Shown: in pieces, positions 16,319 through 24,612 of the stretch | Layout of the letters: every line of letters starts with the position of its first letter | Numbering within the stretch: position 1 is the first letter of the stretch | NCBI GenBank assembly: GCA_944386495.1 | Contig: CALXBE010000003.1 | Coordinates: 1-64,000 of the forward strand | Direction: 5' to 3' | Length of the DNA stretch: 64,000 bases | Source: an uncultured Gemmiger sp. | Lineage (GTDB): Bacteria; Bacillota; Clostridia; Oscillospirales; Ruminococcaceae | Made by a program: the position numbers and the translations under genes | The notes under the pieces: generated by a model | The model's input: the letters and a program-made list of their open reading frames with translations, nothing else | The model's database searches: none | What the model was told of the DNA's origin: nothing

Positions 16319-16363
16319 GCAGCGAAGGTGCTGTGGGTCTTTTTTTCCCACAGCACCTTTTTT
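16319..16363 (+). terminator. Leader attenuator of glnN with competing hairpin
   Basis: A terminator stem (16326-16337 with 16347-16358) followed by T6 lies between the promoter and glnN. A second hairpin, GCAGC (16319-16323) with GCTGT (16330-16334), has the hexaloop GAAGGT and uses bases of the terminator's ascending arm, so the two exclude each other. ANTAR proteins stabilise hexaloop hairpins (A1 and G4 preferred; G4 is present here, A1 is not). The gene for such a protein lies 3.7 kb downstream. Confidence 0.7.
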
Positions 16364-16436
16364 GTTGGACCCGCATGGATAGAGGGGTGGGTTTTTCATA
16401 AATCCGCTGCAAAAAACAGTAAAGGAGCTTACGATT

Positions 16437-18524
16437 ATGGCAGCAAATGTCATGGAGATCTACGGCAGCAAGGTGTTCAACGAACATGTCATGAAGGAAC
16501 GCCTGCCCAGCGCCACCTACAAGAGTATCAAGGACACCCTGGAAAACGGGCAGCCCCTGGATCTTGAGATTGCCAATGTGGTGGCCAGTGTCATGAAGCG
16601 GTGGGCCATGGAACAGGGCGCCACCCACTACACCCACTGGTTCCAGCCTCTTACCGGCATTACCAGTGAAAAGCATGACGGCTTCGTAAGCCCCATGCCT
16701 GACGGCACCGCCATTATGGAGTTCAACGGAAAGGAGCTCATCAAGGGCGAGCCCGATGCTTCCAGCTTCCCCAACGGTGGTCTGCGTGCCACCTGTGAGG
16801 CCCGGGGCTACACTGCCTGGGACCCCACCAGCTACGCCTTTGTAAAGGACGATGTCCTCTGCATTCCCACCGCCTTCTGCAGCTACACCGGTGAGGCCCT
16901 GGACAAAAAGACTCCTCTCCTCCGGAGCATGGATGCCATCAGCCACCAGGCCTGCCGCATCCTCAAGCTGTTCGGAAAGGATGTTCCCCGGGTCACCACC
17001 ACCGTGGGCCCCGAGCAGGAGTACTTCCTCATCCGGAAAGAGGACTATGAAGCCCGGGAGGACCTGATCCTCACCGGACGGACCCTCTTCGGCGCTCCCT
17101 CTGCCAAGGGCCAGGAGCTGGAGGAGCACTATTTCGGCGCCCTTCGCCCCGAAGTGTCCGAGTACATGAAGGACCTGGACAATGAGCTGTGGAAGCTGGG
17201 GGTCAGCGCCAAGACCAAGCACAACGAGGTTGCCCCCTGTCAGCACGAGCTGGCTCCCATCTACGATGCCTCCAACATTGCCGCTGACCACAACCTGCTG
17301 ACCATGGAGATGATGAAGAAGATCGCCGAGAAGCACGGCCTGGTCTGCCTGCTCCACGAGAAGCCCTTTGAGGGAGTCAACGGCAGCGGCAAGCATGACA
17401 ACTGGTCCATTTCCGCCCCCGGCATGAACCTGCTGGAGCCCGGCAAGACCCCCATGGAGAACCTGCAGTTCCTTATCTTCCTGGCCGCCGTCATCAAGGC
17501 CGTGGACGAGTATCAGGACCTGCTCCGGCTCAGTGTGGCTTCCGCCGGCAATGACCACCGTCTGGGCGCCGACGAGGCTCCTCCCGCCATCATCAGCATG
17601 TTTGTGGGTGACGAACTGAGCGCCATCATCGACGCCATTGCCGACGACCATGAGTACAATGCGCCCGCCAAGGCCAAAATCGACCTGGGCACCGCTGTTC
17701 TCCCCAAATTCAGCAAGGACACCACCGACCGGAACCGGACCTCTCCCTTCGCCTTCACCAACAACAAGTTCGAGTTCCGTATGCCCGGTTCTTCCATGAA
17801 CATTTCCGACGCCAACACCGTTCTCAACACCGCCGTAGCCAAGGAGCTGAAGGGTTACGCCGACGAGCTGGAAAAGGCCGAGGACTTTGACAAGGCTGTT
17901 ATCGCTCTGGTCCGCCGCACCCTGCGGGACCACAAGCGGATCATCTTCAACGGAAACGGCTACAGCGAGGAGTGGCCCATCGAGGCCGAGAAGCGGGGCC
18001 TGTATAACCTGAAGAGCACCGTGGATGCCCTGCCCTGCATGATCAGCCCCAAAAACATTGCCCTCTTCTCCGAGTTCGGCGTTATGAGCGAGGCCGAGGT
18101 CCGGAGCCGTTACGAGGTCGAACTGGAGCATTACTGCAAGGTGCTCCACATTGAGTCCCTGACCATGCTGGAAATGACCCGGAAGCAGCTGCTTCCCGCC
18201 GTCAACGCTTACATGGCCGAAGTGGCCGGCACCGCCGCCACCAAGCTGTCTGTCAGCGAAAAAATCAGCATCCGGTCCGAGACCAAGACCCTGGAAGCCC
18301 TCAGTGCCCAGGCCGACGCCATGAGCGACTGTGTGGATGCTCTGGACGAGGCTGTGGCCAAGGCCCAGAGCCAGGGTGACAACCTGTCCATGGCCCGGTG
18401 CTACCATGACACTGTTATCCCTGCCATGGAGGCCCTCCGTGCCGCCGCCGACAAGGCCGAGACCCTCTGCAGCGAGGAGATCTGGCCCCTGCCCAGCTAC
18501 AGCCGGATGCTTTACTATGTTTGA
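16437..18524 (+). CDS. glnN: Glutamine synthetase type III
   Basis: This makes glutamine from glutamate, ammonia and ATP as a large cytosolic oligomer. The 695 residues match the GSIII size. The GSIII-specific N-terminus includes FNEHVMKERLP and FWFQPLTG-like THYTHWFQPLTG. The catalytic core shows VGPEQEYFL, AKTKHNEVAPCQHELAP, NGSGKHDNWS, RLSVASAGNDHRLGADEAPPAI and the NRTSPFAFTNNKFEFRMPGSS block. The ATG follows AAGGAG. It has its own promoter, leader attenuator and terminator, and sits just before glnA, so the cell has two glutamine synthetase types under parallel control. Confidence 0.96.
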   Translation: MAANVMEIYGSKVFNEHVMKERLPSATYKSIKDTLENGQPLDLEIANVVASVMKRWAMEQGATHYTHWFQPLTGITSEKHDGFVSPMPDGTAIMEFNGKELIKGEPDASSFPNGGLRATCEARGYTAWDPTSYAFVKDDVLCIPTAFCSYTGEALDKKTPLLRSMDAISHQACRILKLFGKDVPRVTTTVGPEQEYFLIRKEDYEAREDLILTGRTLFGAPSAKGQELEEHYFGALRPEVSEYMKDLDNELWKLGVSAKTKHNEVAPCQHELAPIYDASNIAADHNLLTMEMMKKIAEKHGLVCLLHEKPFEGVNGSGKHDNWSISAPGMNLLEPGKTPMENLQFLIFLAAVIKAVDEYQDLLRLSVASAGNDHRLGADEAPPAIISMFVGDELSAIIDAIADDHEYNAPAKAKIDLGTAVLPKFSKDTTDRNRTSPFAFTNNKFEFRMPGSSMNISDANTVLNTAVAKELKGYADELEKAEDFDKAVIALVRRTLRDHKRIIFNGNGYSEEWPIEAEKRGLYNLKSTVDALPCMISPKNIALFSEFGVMSEAEVRSRYEVELEHYCKVLHIESLTMLEMTRKQLLPAVNAYMAEVAGTAATKLSVSEKISIRSETKTLEALSAQADAMSDCVDALDEAVAKAQSQGDNLSMARCYHDTVIPAMEALRAAADKAETLCSEEIWPLPSYSRMLYYV

Positions 18525-18533
18525 TTTTTTCTT

Positions 18534-18566
18534 TGCCGCCCCCGCTGGGGGCGGCAGCTCTTTTTT
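18534..18566 (+). terminator. Terminator after glnN
   Basis: A perfect 10-bp GC-rich stem (18534-18543 with 18547-18556) is followed by T6 (18561-18566). Confidence 0.9.
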
Positions 18567-18575
18567 GGCTTTTTA

Positions 18576-18604
18576 TTGACATTCCCGCCCCGGTTTTGTA
18601 TAAT
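18576..18604 (+). promoter_or_regulatory. glnA promoter, full sigma-A consensus
   Basis: TTGACA (18576-18581), a 17-bp spacer and TATAAT (18599-18604). Such a strong promoter ahead of a leader terminator suggests that control is exerted by antitermination rather than at initiation. Confidence 0.9.
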
Positions 18605-18620
18605 ACAAGTCAGTGAACAA

Positions 18621-18668
18621 AGGCGTTCCGTCCGGGGAGATTCTGCCCCCTGACGGAGCGCCCTTTTT
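18621..18668 (+). terminator. Leader attenuator of glnA
   Basis: Outer arms 18622-18632 and 18652-18662 (one G-T pair) enclose an inner GGGG/CCCC stem, followed by a T-rich run. It lies between the promoter and the glnA start at 18700. GTCAG (18609-18613) can pair with CTGAC (18650-18654), which would disrupt the outer arm. The ANTAR gene follows glnA, as in the glnA-nitR antitermination system described in Clostridium saccharobutylicum. Confidence 0.75.
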
Positions 18669-18699
18669 ATTTTTCCAGAAAATCACCGGAGGTACTGTT

Positions 18700-20010
18700 A
18701 TGACCACCTTTCAGGAAATACTGAATTTTGTAGAGGACAACGATGTAAAATTTGTCCGTCTGGCCTTCTGCGACATTTTCGGCACCCAGAAGAACATAGC
18801 GGTGTTTGCGGATGAACTGCCCCAGATTTTTGAACAGGGCATCTGTATTGACGGCAGCAGCGTGCCCGGGTTTATGAATGTGGAGGAAAGCGACCTGGTC
18901 CTCTGGCCCGACCCTTCCACTGTATCCATCCTGCCCTGGCGGCCCACCGAAGGCCGGGTCATGCGGATGTTCTGTGACATCCGCCGTCCCAACGGGGAGG
19001 AGTTTGAGGGAAACTGCCGGGGATATCTGAAAAGGGTGGTGGACCGGCTGGCCCAGCGGGGACTGACCTGCAACATCGGAACCGAGTGCGAGTTTTACCT
19101 GTTCCGGCTGGACGACAGCGGCAACCCCACCCGTATCCCCATGGACCGGGGCGGATATTTTGACATTGCTCCCCTGGACAAGGGAGAGAATATCCGCCGG
19201 GAAATCTGCTTTGCTTTGTCCGACATGGGGCTGCATCCCCAGCACAGCCATCACGAAAGCGGCTTTGGGCAGAACGAGGTGGATTTCCGGTATGCCCCCG
19301 CCCTGGAAGCGGCGGACAACCTTATCACCTTCAAAAGCGTGGTAAAGTCCATTGCCCAGCGGAACGGCCTGTATGCCAGCTTTATGCCCAAGCCCCTGCC
19401 CACCCAGGCAGGAAGCGGGCTCCACATCAATCTTTCCCTTCAGAATGCCCAGGGGGAAAACCTGTTTGCCCAGGAAATCACCTCCGATTCTCCTGCGGGG
19501 CATTTTATGGCAGGCGTCATGAAACACGCCCGGGAACTGACCTGCTTTTTCAATCCCACTCCCAACAGTTATGCCCGGTTCGGCAGTTATGAGGCTCCCC
19601 AGTATGTGAGCTGGAGCCGTCAGAACCGGAGCCCCATGATTCGTATCCCCACCGCCCAGGGCAGCGAGTGCCGGATGGAGCTGAGAAGTCCCGACCCCAC
19701 CTGCAACCCTTATCTGGCCATGGGTCTTATGCTGGCCGCGGGAATGGAGGGGCTGGATCAGGGGCTTCCCCTGCCCCAGCCGGTAAACCGGAACCTGTTC
19801 CTGAAAAGCCAGGCCCAGGGCATCGAGCAGCTGCCCGGCAGTCTGCCTGAGGCCATTGCCCTGGCCAACCAGAGCGATCTGGTGGCCCGGGAACTGCCTG
19901 ACCTGATGGCCGCCAAGTATTTCCAGCGGCTGAGCCAGGAGTGCATCCAGCTCCGCCAGGCACCGGACCCTCAGGCTTTGGAGCGGGAACGGTATTTTGA
20001 AGTGTTGTAA
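18700..20010 (+). CDS. glnA: Glutamine synthetase type I
   Basis: The 436-residue enzyme lacks the adenylylation region of longer GSI-beta proteins, fitting the Firmicutes GSI-alpha form controlled by feedback. Motifs include the N-terminal loop DGSSVPGF, GTECEFYLF, SHHESGFGQNEVDFRY, the ATP-binding KPLPTQAGSGLHINLSL, NSYARFGSYEAPQYVSWSRQNRS and RMELRSPDPTCNPYLA. An in-frame extension to 18613 runs back through the leader terminator and is rejected. ATG 18700 follows GGAGGT. It is followed by the ANTAR regulator and pyrG. Confidence 0.95.
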   Translation: MTTFQEILNFVEDNDVKFVRLAFCDIFGTQKNIAVFADELPQIFEQGICIDGSSVPGFMNVEESDLVLWPDPSTVSILPWRPTEGRVMRMFCDIRRPNGEEFEGNCRGYLKRVVDRLAQRGLTCNIGTECEFYLFRLDDSGNPTRIPMDRGGYFDIAPLDKGENIRREICFALSDMGLHPQHSHHESGFGQNEVDFRYAPALEAADNLITFKSVVKSIAQRNGLYASFMPKPLPTQAGSGLHINLSLQNAQGENLFAQEITSDSPAGHFMAGVMKHARELTCFFNPTPNSYARFGSYEAPQYVSWSRQNRSPMIRIPTAQGSECRMELRSPDPTCNPYLAMGLMLAAGMEGLDQGLPLPQPVNRNLFLKSQAQGIEQLPGSLPEAIALANQSDLVARELPDLMAAKYFQRLSQECIQLRQAPDPQALERERYFEVL

Positions 20011-20054
20011 TCGTCTTTTCCCGGCACAAACTACTCTGGAAAGGAGGATGGTCC

Positions 20055-20642
20055 ATGGGACGGGCCTTGATCGTTTCAGCAGGCACCAACAGCAACGAAT
20101 ATCTGGCCCGGCAGATGACTGCCCTGGGCTATCCCCGGCCGGTGATGGCCGCCAGCGGCAGCGAAGCCCGGAGGCTTTTGACCGATTCCGGTTTTGATTT
20201 AATTGTCATCAACGCCCCCCTGCCCGATGAGTTCGGCCATGAGCTGGGAATTTTCGGGGTGGAGCATTCCCTGGCCGGAGTGCTTCTTCTGGCCAAAGGC
20301 GAAACCGCCGCCCAGATGGGAGACCGGGTGGAGGAGTACGGGGTGCTGGTATTGTCCAAGCCTTTCAGCGTCTCCCAGTTCCATCAGGCAGTGCGGATGG
20401 CCAAAGCCTGCCATCAGCGGCTGCTGCTGTTGGAGGAGAAAAACCATGCCTTGCAGGAAAAGATGGCCCAGATCCGTCTGGTGGACCGGGCCAAGTGTTT
20501 CTTGATACAGCACCGGGCCATGACCGAGGAGGACGCCCACCGGCTGATTGAAAAGAGGGCCATGGATACCCGCACCAACCGGGGCGAGGTGGCCCGGCAG
20601 ATTTTGGAGGGACAGTGGGTCCCCCAGGGGGAGGAAAGATAA
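20055..20642 (+). CDS. ANTAR-domain antiterminator with degenerate receiver
   Basis: The 195-residue protein has an N-terminal receiver-like domain, a coiled linker (about 115-140) and a C-terminal ANTAR domain ([41 protein letters not shown]). The residue normally phosphorylated is N53 ([11 protein letters not shown]) rather than Asp, so activation by phosphorylation is unlikely. Ligand or partner control would be expected. ANTAR proteins bind RNA hairpins and prevent termination. Its place after glnA, with terminators in the glnN and glnA leaders, points to these as targets. It has an AAGGAGG site and abuts pyrG. Confidence 0.9.
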   Translation: MGRALIVSAGTNSNEYLARQMTALGYPRPVMAASGSEARRLLTDSGFDLIVINAPLPDEFGHELGIFGVEHSLAGVLLLAKGETAAQMGDRVEEYGVLVLSKPFSVSQFHQAVRMAKACHQRLLLLEEKNHALQEKMAQIRLVDRAKCFLIQHRAMTEEDAHRLIEKRAMDTRTNRGEVARQILEGQWVPQGEER

Positions 20643-20643
20643 T

Positions 20644-22257
20644 ATGTCTGTGAAGTATGTTTTTGTGACCGGAGGGGTGGTCAGCGGTTTGGGAAAAGGC
20701 ATCACCGCTGCCAGCCTGGGACGGCTTCTCAAGGCCCGGGGACTGAAAGTCACCGCCCAGAAGCTGGACCCTTACATCAATGTGGACCCGGGGACCATGA
20801 GTCCCCTCCAGCACGGAGAAGTGTTCGTCACCGAGGACGGGGCGGAGACCGACCTGGACCTGGGCCACTACGAGCGGTTCATTGACGAGGACCTGAACAA
20901 GTATTCCAATCTGACCACCGGCAAGGTGTACTGGAATGTGCTGAACAAGGAACGGGAGGGCGCTTACCTGGGCCAGACCGTTCAGATCATTCCCCACATC
21001 ACCAACGAAATCAAGAGTTTCATCTACAATGTGGGCAAGACCAGCGGGGCGGATGTGGTCATTACCGAAATCGGGGGCACCACCGGCGACATTGAAAGCC
21101 AGCCTTTCCTGGAAGCCATCCGGCAGGTGGGTCTGGAGCAGGGCCGGGAAAACTGCTGTTACATCCATGTAGTGCTGGTCCCCTACATTCAGGGCAGCAA
21201 CGAGCACAAGTCCAAGCCTGCCCAGCACTCGGTCAGGGAATTGCAGGGAATGGGAATCCATCCCAATGTCATTGTTCTGCGGGCAGACCAGGAGATGGAC
21301 CCCAGTATTTTCCAGAAGGTAAGCCTTTTCTGCAATGTGCCCCAGGACTGCGTTATCTCCAACCTGACCCTGAGCAGCCTGTATGAATGCCCCATTATGC
21401 TGGAAAAGGAGGGCCTGGGCCGGGTGGTCTGCCGTCAGCTGGGCCTGCAGGTCCCGCCCCCCGACCTGACTGAGTGGACCTCCATGCTGGCCCGGATGAA
21501 AGGCCGGACCCGGACCACCACCGTAGCTTTGGTGGGAAAGTATGTGAAGCTCCACGATGCCTACCTTTCGGTGATGGAAAGCCTTTACCATGCAGGGTTT
21601 GAGAACGGCAGCCAGGTAAAAATCAAATGGGTGGAAAGCGAGGACCTTACCGATCAGGAGGCCTGCGCCGCCGCCTTCCAGGACTGCGATGGTGTGATTC
21701 TCCCCGGCGGGTTCGGCGACCGGGGCATCGAGGGAATGATCCAGGCTGCCCGGTACTGCCGGGAGAATGGTCTGCCCTACTTCGGCATCTGCCTGGGAAT
21801 GCAGGTGATGGTGATGGAATTTGCCCGGGGCGTGCTGGGTTATTCCGATGCCGCCAGCCGGGAGTTTGACCCGGACAGCCCCCACTGTGTCATTGACCTG
21901 ATGCCCGACCAGCAGGGGAACATTCCCAAAGGCGGCACCATGCGGCTGGGCAGATACCCCTGCCAGATTCAGGCCGGCACCCGGATGGCCCGGGCCTACC
22001 AGACCCTCTCCATCGGAGAGCGGCACCGGCACCGGTATGAGTTCAACAACCAGTACCGGCAGGAGATGGAGGAAAAGGGCCTGGTCATCAGCGGCACCAG
22101 CCCGGACGGACGGCTGGTGGAAGCGGTGGAACTGCCCGGGCGGCCCTTCCATGTAGGGGTCCAGTATCACCCGGAATTCAAGAGCCGGCCCAACCGGAGC
22201 CATCCTTTGTTCCGTGCCTTTATCGGAGCCTGTCTCCAGCACAGGGAAGAGAAATAA
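20644..22257 (+). CDS. pyrG: CTP synthase
   Basis: It converts UTP to CTP with glutamine as nitrogen donor. The 537-residue protein has the synthetase P-loop region ([16 protein letters not shown]), the UTP/Mg region [15 protein letters not shown], and a class I glutamine amidotransferase domain with the nucleophile in GICLGMQ and the His/Glu pair in [12 protein letters not shown] 20644 overlaps closely with the ANTAR stop (TAATATG) behind GGGAGGAAAG. A longer frame from 20548 lies inside the ANTAR gene and is rejected. The operon thus links glutamine supply with a glutamine consumer. Confidence 0.96.
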   Translation: MSVKYVFVTGGVVSGLGKGITAASLGRLLKARGLKVTAQKLDPYINVDPGTMSPLQHGEVFVTEDGAETDLDLGHYERFIDEDLNKYSNLTTGKVYWNVLNKEREGAYLGQTVQIIPHITNEIKSFIYNVGKTSGADVVITEIGGTTGDIESQPFLEAIRQVGLEQGRENCCYIHVVLVPYIQGSNEHKSKPAQHSVRELQGMGIHPNVIVLRADQEMDPSIFQKVSLFCNVPQDCVISNLTLSSLYECPIMLEKEGLGRVVCRQLGLQVPPPDLTEWTSMLARMKGRTRTTTVALVGKYVKLHDAYLSVMESLYHAGFENGSQVKIKWVESEDLTDQEACAAAFQDCDGVILPGGFGDRGIEGMIQAARYCRENGLPYFGICLGMQVMVMEFARGVLGYSDAASREFDPDSPHCVIDLMPDQQGNIPKGGTMRLGRYPCQIQAGTRMARAYQTLSIGERHRHRYEFNNQYRQEMEEKGLVISGTSPDGRLVEAVELPGRPFHVGVQYHPEFKSRPNRSHPLFRAFIGACLQHREEK

Positions 22258-22258
22258 T

Positions 22259-22301
22259 AAAAAACGCCAGACCATGGAGTAACTCTTGGTCTGGCGTTTT
22301 T
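22259..22301 (+). terminator. Terminator after pyrG
   Basis: A 15-bp stem AAAAACGCCAGACCA with its complement (22287-22301) ends in T5. The A-rich 5' side could also stop opposing transcripts. Confidence 0.9.
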
Positions 22302-22372
22302 GTTTCATCTGCTCCGGATAACAACCACTGGTTTCTTATGTTTTCCCCGCCCTGACGGGGATCTTTGTGTTT

Positions 22373-24172
22373 TCAGGAAACTTTAGCGGGGGTCCGGTCT
22401 TCCAGGGAGAGCATGGAGCAGTAAAGGTTCTCGTACTCGCTCCGGTACCGGGCGAACCGCTGGGGGGCGCCCCGGTGAAGTTCCCGCCTCATCCGGTGCA
22501 TATTCAGGTCCTCATACCCATATTCCCATCCCAGGATTCGGGCCGCTATATTGCTGCAATGGTCGCTGATTCGCTCCAGCTGGGTCACTGCATCCAGATA
22601 TTGGATGCCCGCCCGAATCTCACACTTGCCTTCCTTGAGCCGGTTGATATGGTCAGTGCGGAGGGTCTCACAGAGCTGGTCCACCACATCCTCCAGGGGT
22701 TCCAGGTGGTAGGTGGCCTCCAGGTCGTTGTCCCGGAAAGCCTTGGCAGCCAGATTAATAGCCTCGCTCACCGCCGCCACCAGAACGCTCAGTTCCTGGC
22801 GGGCAGTCTCGGTAAAGGCCAGGTCCCGCTCCCACATGGTACGGCCGATCTCCATTAGGTTGATGGAGTAATCCCCAATTCGTTCAAACTCGGTAATAAA
22901 GCTGAACAGCTGGTTGGTCTGCTGGACCTCCCGTTCATTGAGCTGCTGTTCATTGATTTTGACCAGGTAGTTGCTGATGGATACCTCCATCTTGTCGATG
23001 AGGTCCTCACGGCGGGCGATTTCCCCTGCGGTTTCCGGGTTATAGGTTTGCAGGTCCTGGGTGCAGAGATGGAAATTCCGTCCTGCCCGCTGGGCCATCT
23101 TGGCCACGGCGCTCCGGGCCTGCTGGATGGCCACCGCCGGGCTTTTGAAAAGCCGTTCATCCAGCACCGGCAGGTCCATGTCCTGCATTTCCCCGGACCG
23201 GTCCCTGACGGTTTTTTCCGCCAGTTTCAGAAGCCCACCGCTGAAAGGCAGCAGGAAAAGCACTGCAATGATACTGGAAAAGCTGTGGACATTGGCTATG
23301 CTGCCCTTGTTCATCACACTGTCCCAGAAGGGCAGCCCTACAAAATAGTTGGTGGTGCAGACCACCACCAGCATGATGATGCTGCCGATCAGGTTAAAGT
23401 AGAGGTGGATAAAGGCCGCCCGCTTGGCATCCTTGGAGGCCCCGGTGGAGGCGATAAGAGGGGTAAAGGCGGTGCCGATGTGGGTGCCCATAATGATGGG
23501 GAAGCTGCTCCCCCAGGTGACCAGCCCGGTGCTGGTCAGCGCCTGGAGCAGGCCCACGCTGGCGCTGGAGCTCTGGATGGCCACGGTGGCCAGCACCCCG
23601 GCCAGGCATCCCAGCACCGGGTTTTCCATGCTGGTAAAGGCGGCCATAAAGAGCTGGCTGTCCTTGAGGGGAGCCACTGCTGTATCCATGGCGGACATGC
23701 CGGTGAACAGGATTCCGAATCCCATCATGATCTGGCCGATGTTCTTCTGGCTGGGCTTTTTGAAAAACACAAAAAGGACCGCGCCGATAAAAGCCACAAT
23801 GGGGCTGAAGGTGGTGGGCTTCAGGAGGGTGAGGAGCAGACTGTCACCGCTGATATCCGCCATCCGGATGATTTGTCCCGTAATGGTGGTGCCGATGTTG
23901 GCCCCCATGATCACCCCAACCGCCTGGGGCAGGGCCATGATCCCCGAGTTGACCAGGCCCACCACAATTACAATGGTTCCGGCGCTGGACTGGATGATAG
24001 CGGTAATGAATGCGCCCAGTAAAACGCCCCGAAGGACGCTGCTGGTAAGTTTTTGGAGGATGGACTGCATCTTTCCACCCGCCACCTTTTCCAGGCCGGT
24101 GCCCATAATGGACATGCCGTACAGGAACAGGCCGATTCCTCCCAGCAGGGTAATCACATGGAACAGGGTCAT
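22373..24172 (-). CDS. Na/phosphate symporter family protein with C-terminal PhoU domain
   Basis: The 599-residue protein carries the duplicated NptA/PNaS core. Its QSS motifs are at AIIQSSAGTIVIVVGL and AIQSSSASVGLLQALT, and it has TLLGGIGLFLYGMSIMG at the N-terminus. There are about eight to nine membrane helices up to residue 315, and a PhoU-like all-helical cytosolic domain follows (about 335-575). Members move phosphate or export it. Direction and substrate here are not certain. The ATG follows AAGGAAGGGAGG. The promoter overlaps copy D of the 31-bp palindrome. Confidence 0.9.
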   Translation of the reverse strand: MTLFHVITLLGGIGLFLYGMSIMGTGLEKVAGGKMQSILQKLTSSVLRGVLLGAFITAIIQSSAGTIVIVVGLVNSGIMALPQAVGVIMGANIGTTITGQIIRMADISGDSLLLTLLKPTTFSPIVAFIGAVLFVFFKKPSQKNIGQIMMGFGILFTGMSAMDTAVAPLKDSQLFMAAFTSMENPVLGCLAGVLATVAIQSSSASVGLLQALTSTGLVTWGSSFPIIMGTHIGTAFTPLIASTGASKDAKRAAFIHLYFNLIGSIIMLVVVCTTNYFVGLPFWDSVMNKGSIANVHSFSSIIAVLFLLPFSGGLLKLAEKTVRDRSGEMQDMDLPVLDERLFKSPAVAIQQARSAVAKMAQRAGRNFHLCTQDLQTYNPETAGEIARREDLIDKMEVSISNYLVKINEQQLNEREVQQTNQLFSFITEFERIGDYSINLMEIGRTMWERDLAFTETARQELSVLVAAVSEAINLAAKAFRDNDLEATYHLEPLEDVVDQLCETLRTDHINRLKEGKCEIRAGIQYLDAVTQLERISDHCSNIAARILGWEYGYEDLNMHRMRRELHRGAPQRFARYRSEYENLYCSMLSLEDRTPAKVS

Positions 24173-24249
24173 GGAAGTATTTCCTCCCTTCCTTGGTGGG
24201 ACGGTCTATGGTATGGGCGAAATTCCCCCAAATTTCGGACAAAAAAAGT

Positions 24250-24280
24250 GGTATAACAGCCACTCAAGGGCTATTATACC
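24250..24280 (-). repeat. 31-bp palindrome family, copy D, over the symporter promoter
   Basis: Read on the minus strand, GGTATAAT and GTTATACC flank a 15-base core, and a T-run follows. The first arm contains the -10 of the promoter below, so the palindrome covers the -10 and transcription start. This suggests an operator. Confidence 0.6.
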
Positions 24281-24301
24281 AAAGTTTTTGCCGGTTGACA
24301 A
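24273..24301 (-). promoter_or_regulatory. Promoter of the Na/phosphate symporter gene
   Basis: On the minus strand TTGTCA (24301-24296), a 17-bp spacer and TATAAT (24278-24273), the latter extended by TGG. Confidence 0.75.
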
Positions 24302-24367
24302 ACCATTATTTTATATTTTCTTTACTTTAATTTTATTTTTCTATCTTATTTTTTACAATTGCTTTTC

Positions 24368-24478
24368 TCAGCCTGCCATCTCTTCCATGGCTTCCCGGGC
24401 GTTATCAGCGCTGAACCAGAACTCCCCGCCCTGGTACACCTCCACATGACCGGCTACATAACGGATCTCTACATTCAT
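24368..24478 (-). CDS. 36-residue small protein, unknown function
   Basis: ATG 24478 follows an excellent AGGAGGT with normal spacing and gives MNVEIRYVAGHVEVYQ and so on, ending EEMAG. A longer frame to 24574 has no ribosome site. The composition, with an alternating hydrophobic pattern then a C-terminal acidic helix (DNAREAMEEMAG), suggests a small folded beta-alpha unit without signal peptide or membrane helix. It has its own promoter. I do not recognise the family. The stretch to the next feature (24281-24367) is AT-rich without a clear terminator. Confidence 0.65.
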   Translation of the reverse strand: MNVEIRYVAGHVEVYQGGEFWFSADNAREAMEEMAG

Positions 24479-24545
24479 GGTCCTTACCTCCTGTACCAAT
24501 GTTTCGGGTTTCTTTCCATGGCTAAAGAATACCCGATTTAAAGTA

Positions 24546-24574
24546 CTATAATAAGGACTTTTTCTCTTTTGCAA
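24546..24574 (-). promoter_or_regulatory. Probable promoter of the 36-residue gene
   Basis: On the minus strand TTGCAA (24574-24569), a 17-bp spacer and TTATAG (24551-24546). The -35 lies in the T-run of the preceding terminator. Confidence 0.5.
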
Positions 24575-24608
24575 AAAAATGCCCGGACCGGAAAAACCGG
24601 GCCGGGCA
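24573..24608 (-). terminator. Terminator after the CBS-domain gene
   Basis: An 11-bp GC stem (24581-24591 with 24597-24607, one mismatch) is followed on the minus strand by a T7 run. Confidence 0.85.
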
Positions 24609-24612
24609 AAGG

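Noticed and set aside
16239..18407. 722-codon frame antisense to glnN
   Set aside because: Shadow of a GC-rich coding gene. The glnN frame has full GSIII motifs and a ribosome site.
18604..18632. Dual hexaloop ANTAR motif in the glnA leader
   Set aside because: No convincing pair of A1/G4 hexaloop hairpins could be drawn, so only the terminator and an alternative pairing are reported.
18613..18699. N-terminal extension of glnA
   Set aside because: It would translate through the leader terminator; the GGAGGT-linked ATG at 18700 gives the normal N-terminus.
20548..20643. N-terminal extension of pyrG
   Set aside because: Lies within the ANTAR coding region. ATG 20644 has a ribosome site and starts the conserved VKYVFVTGG sequence.
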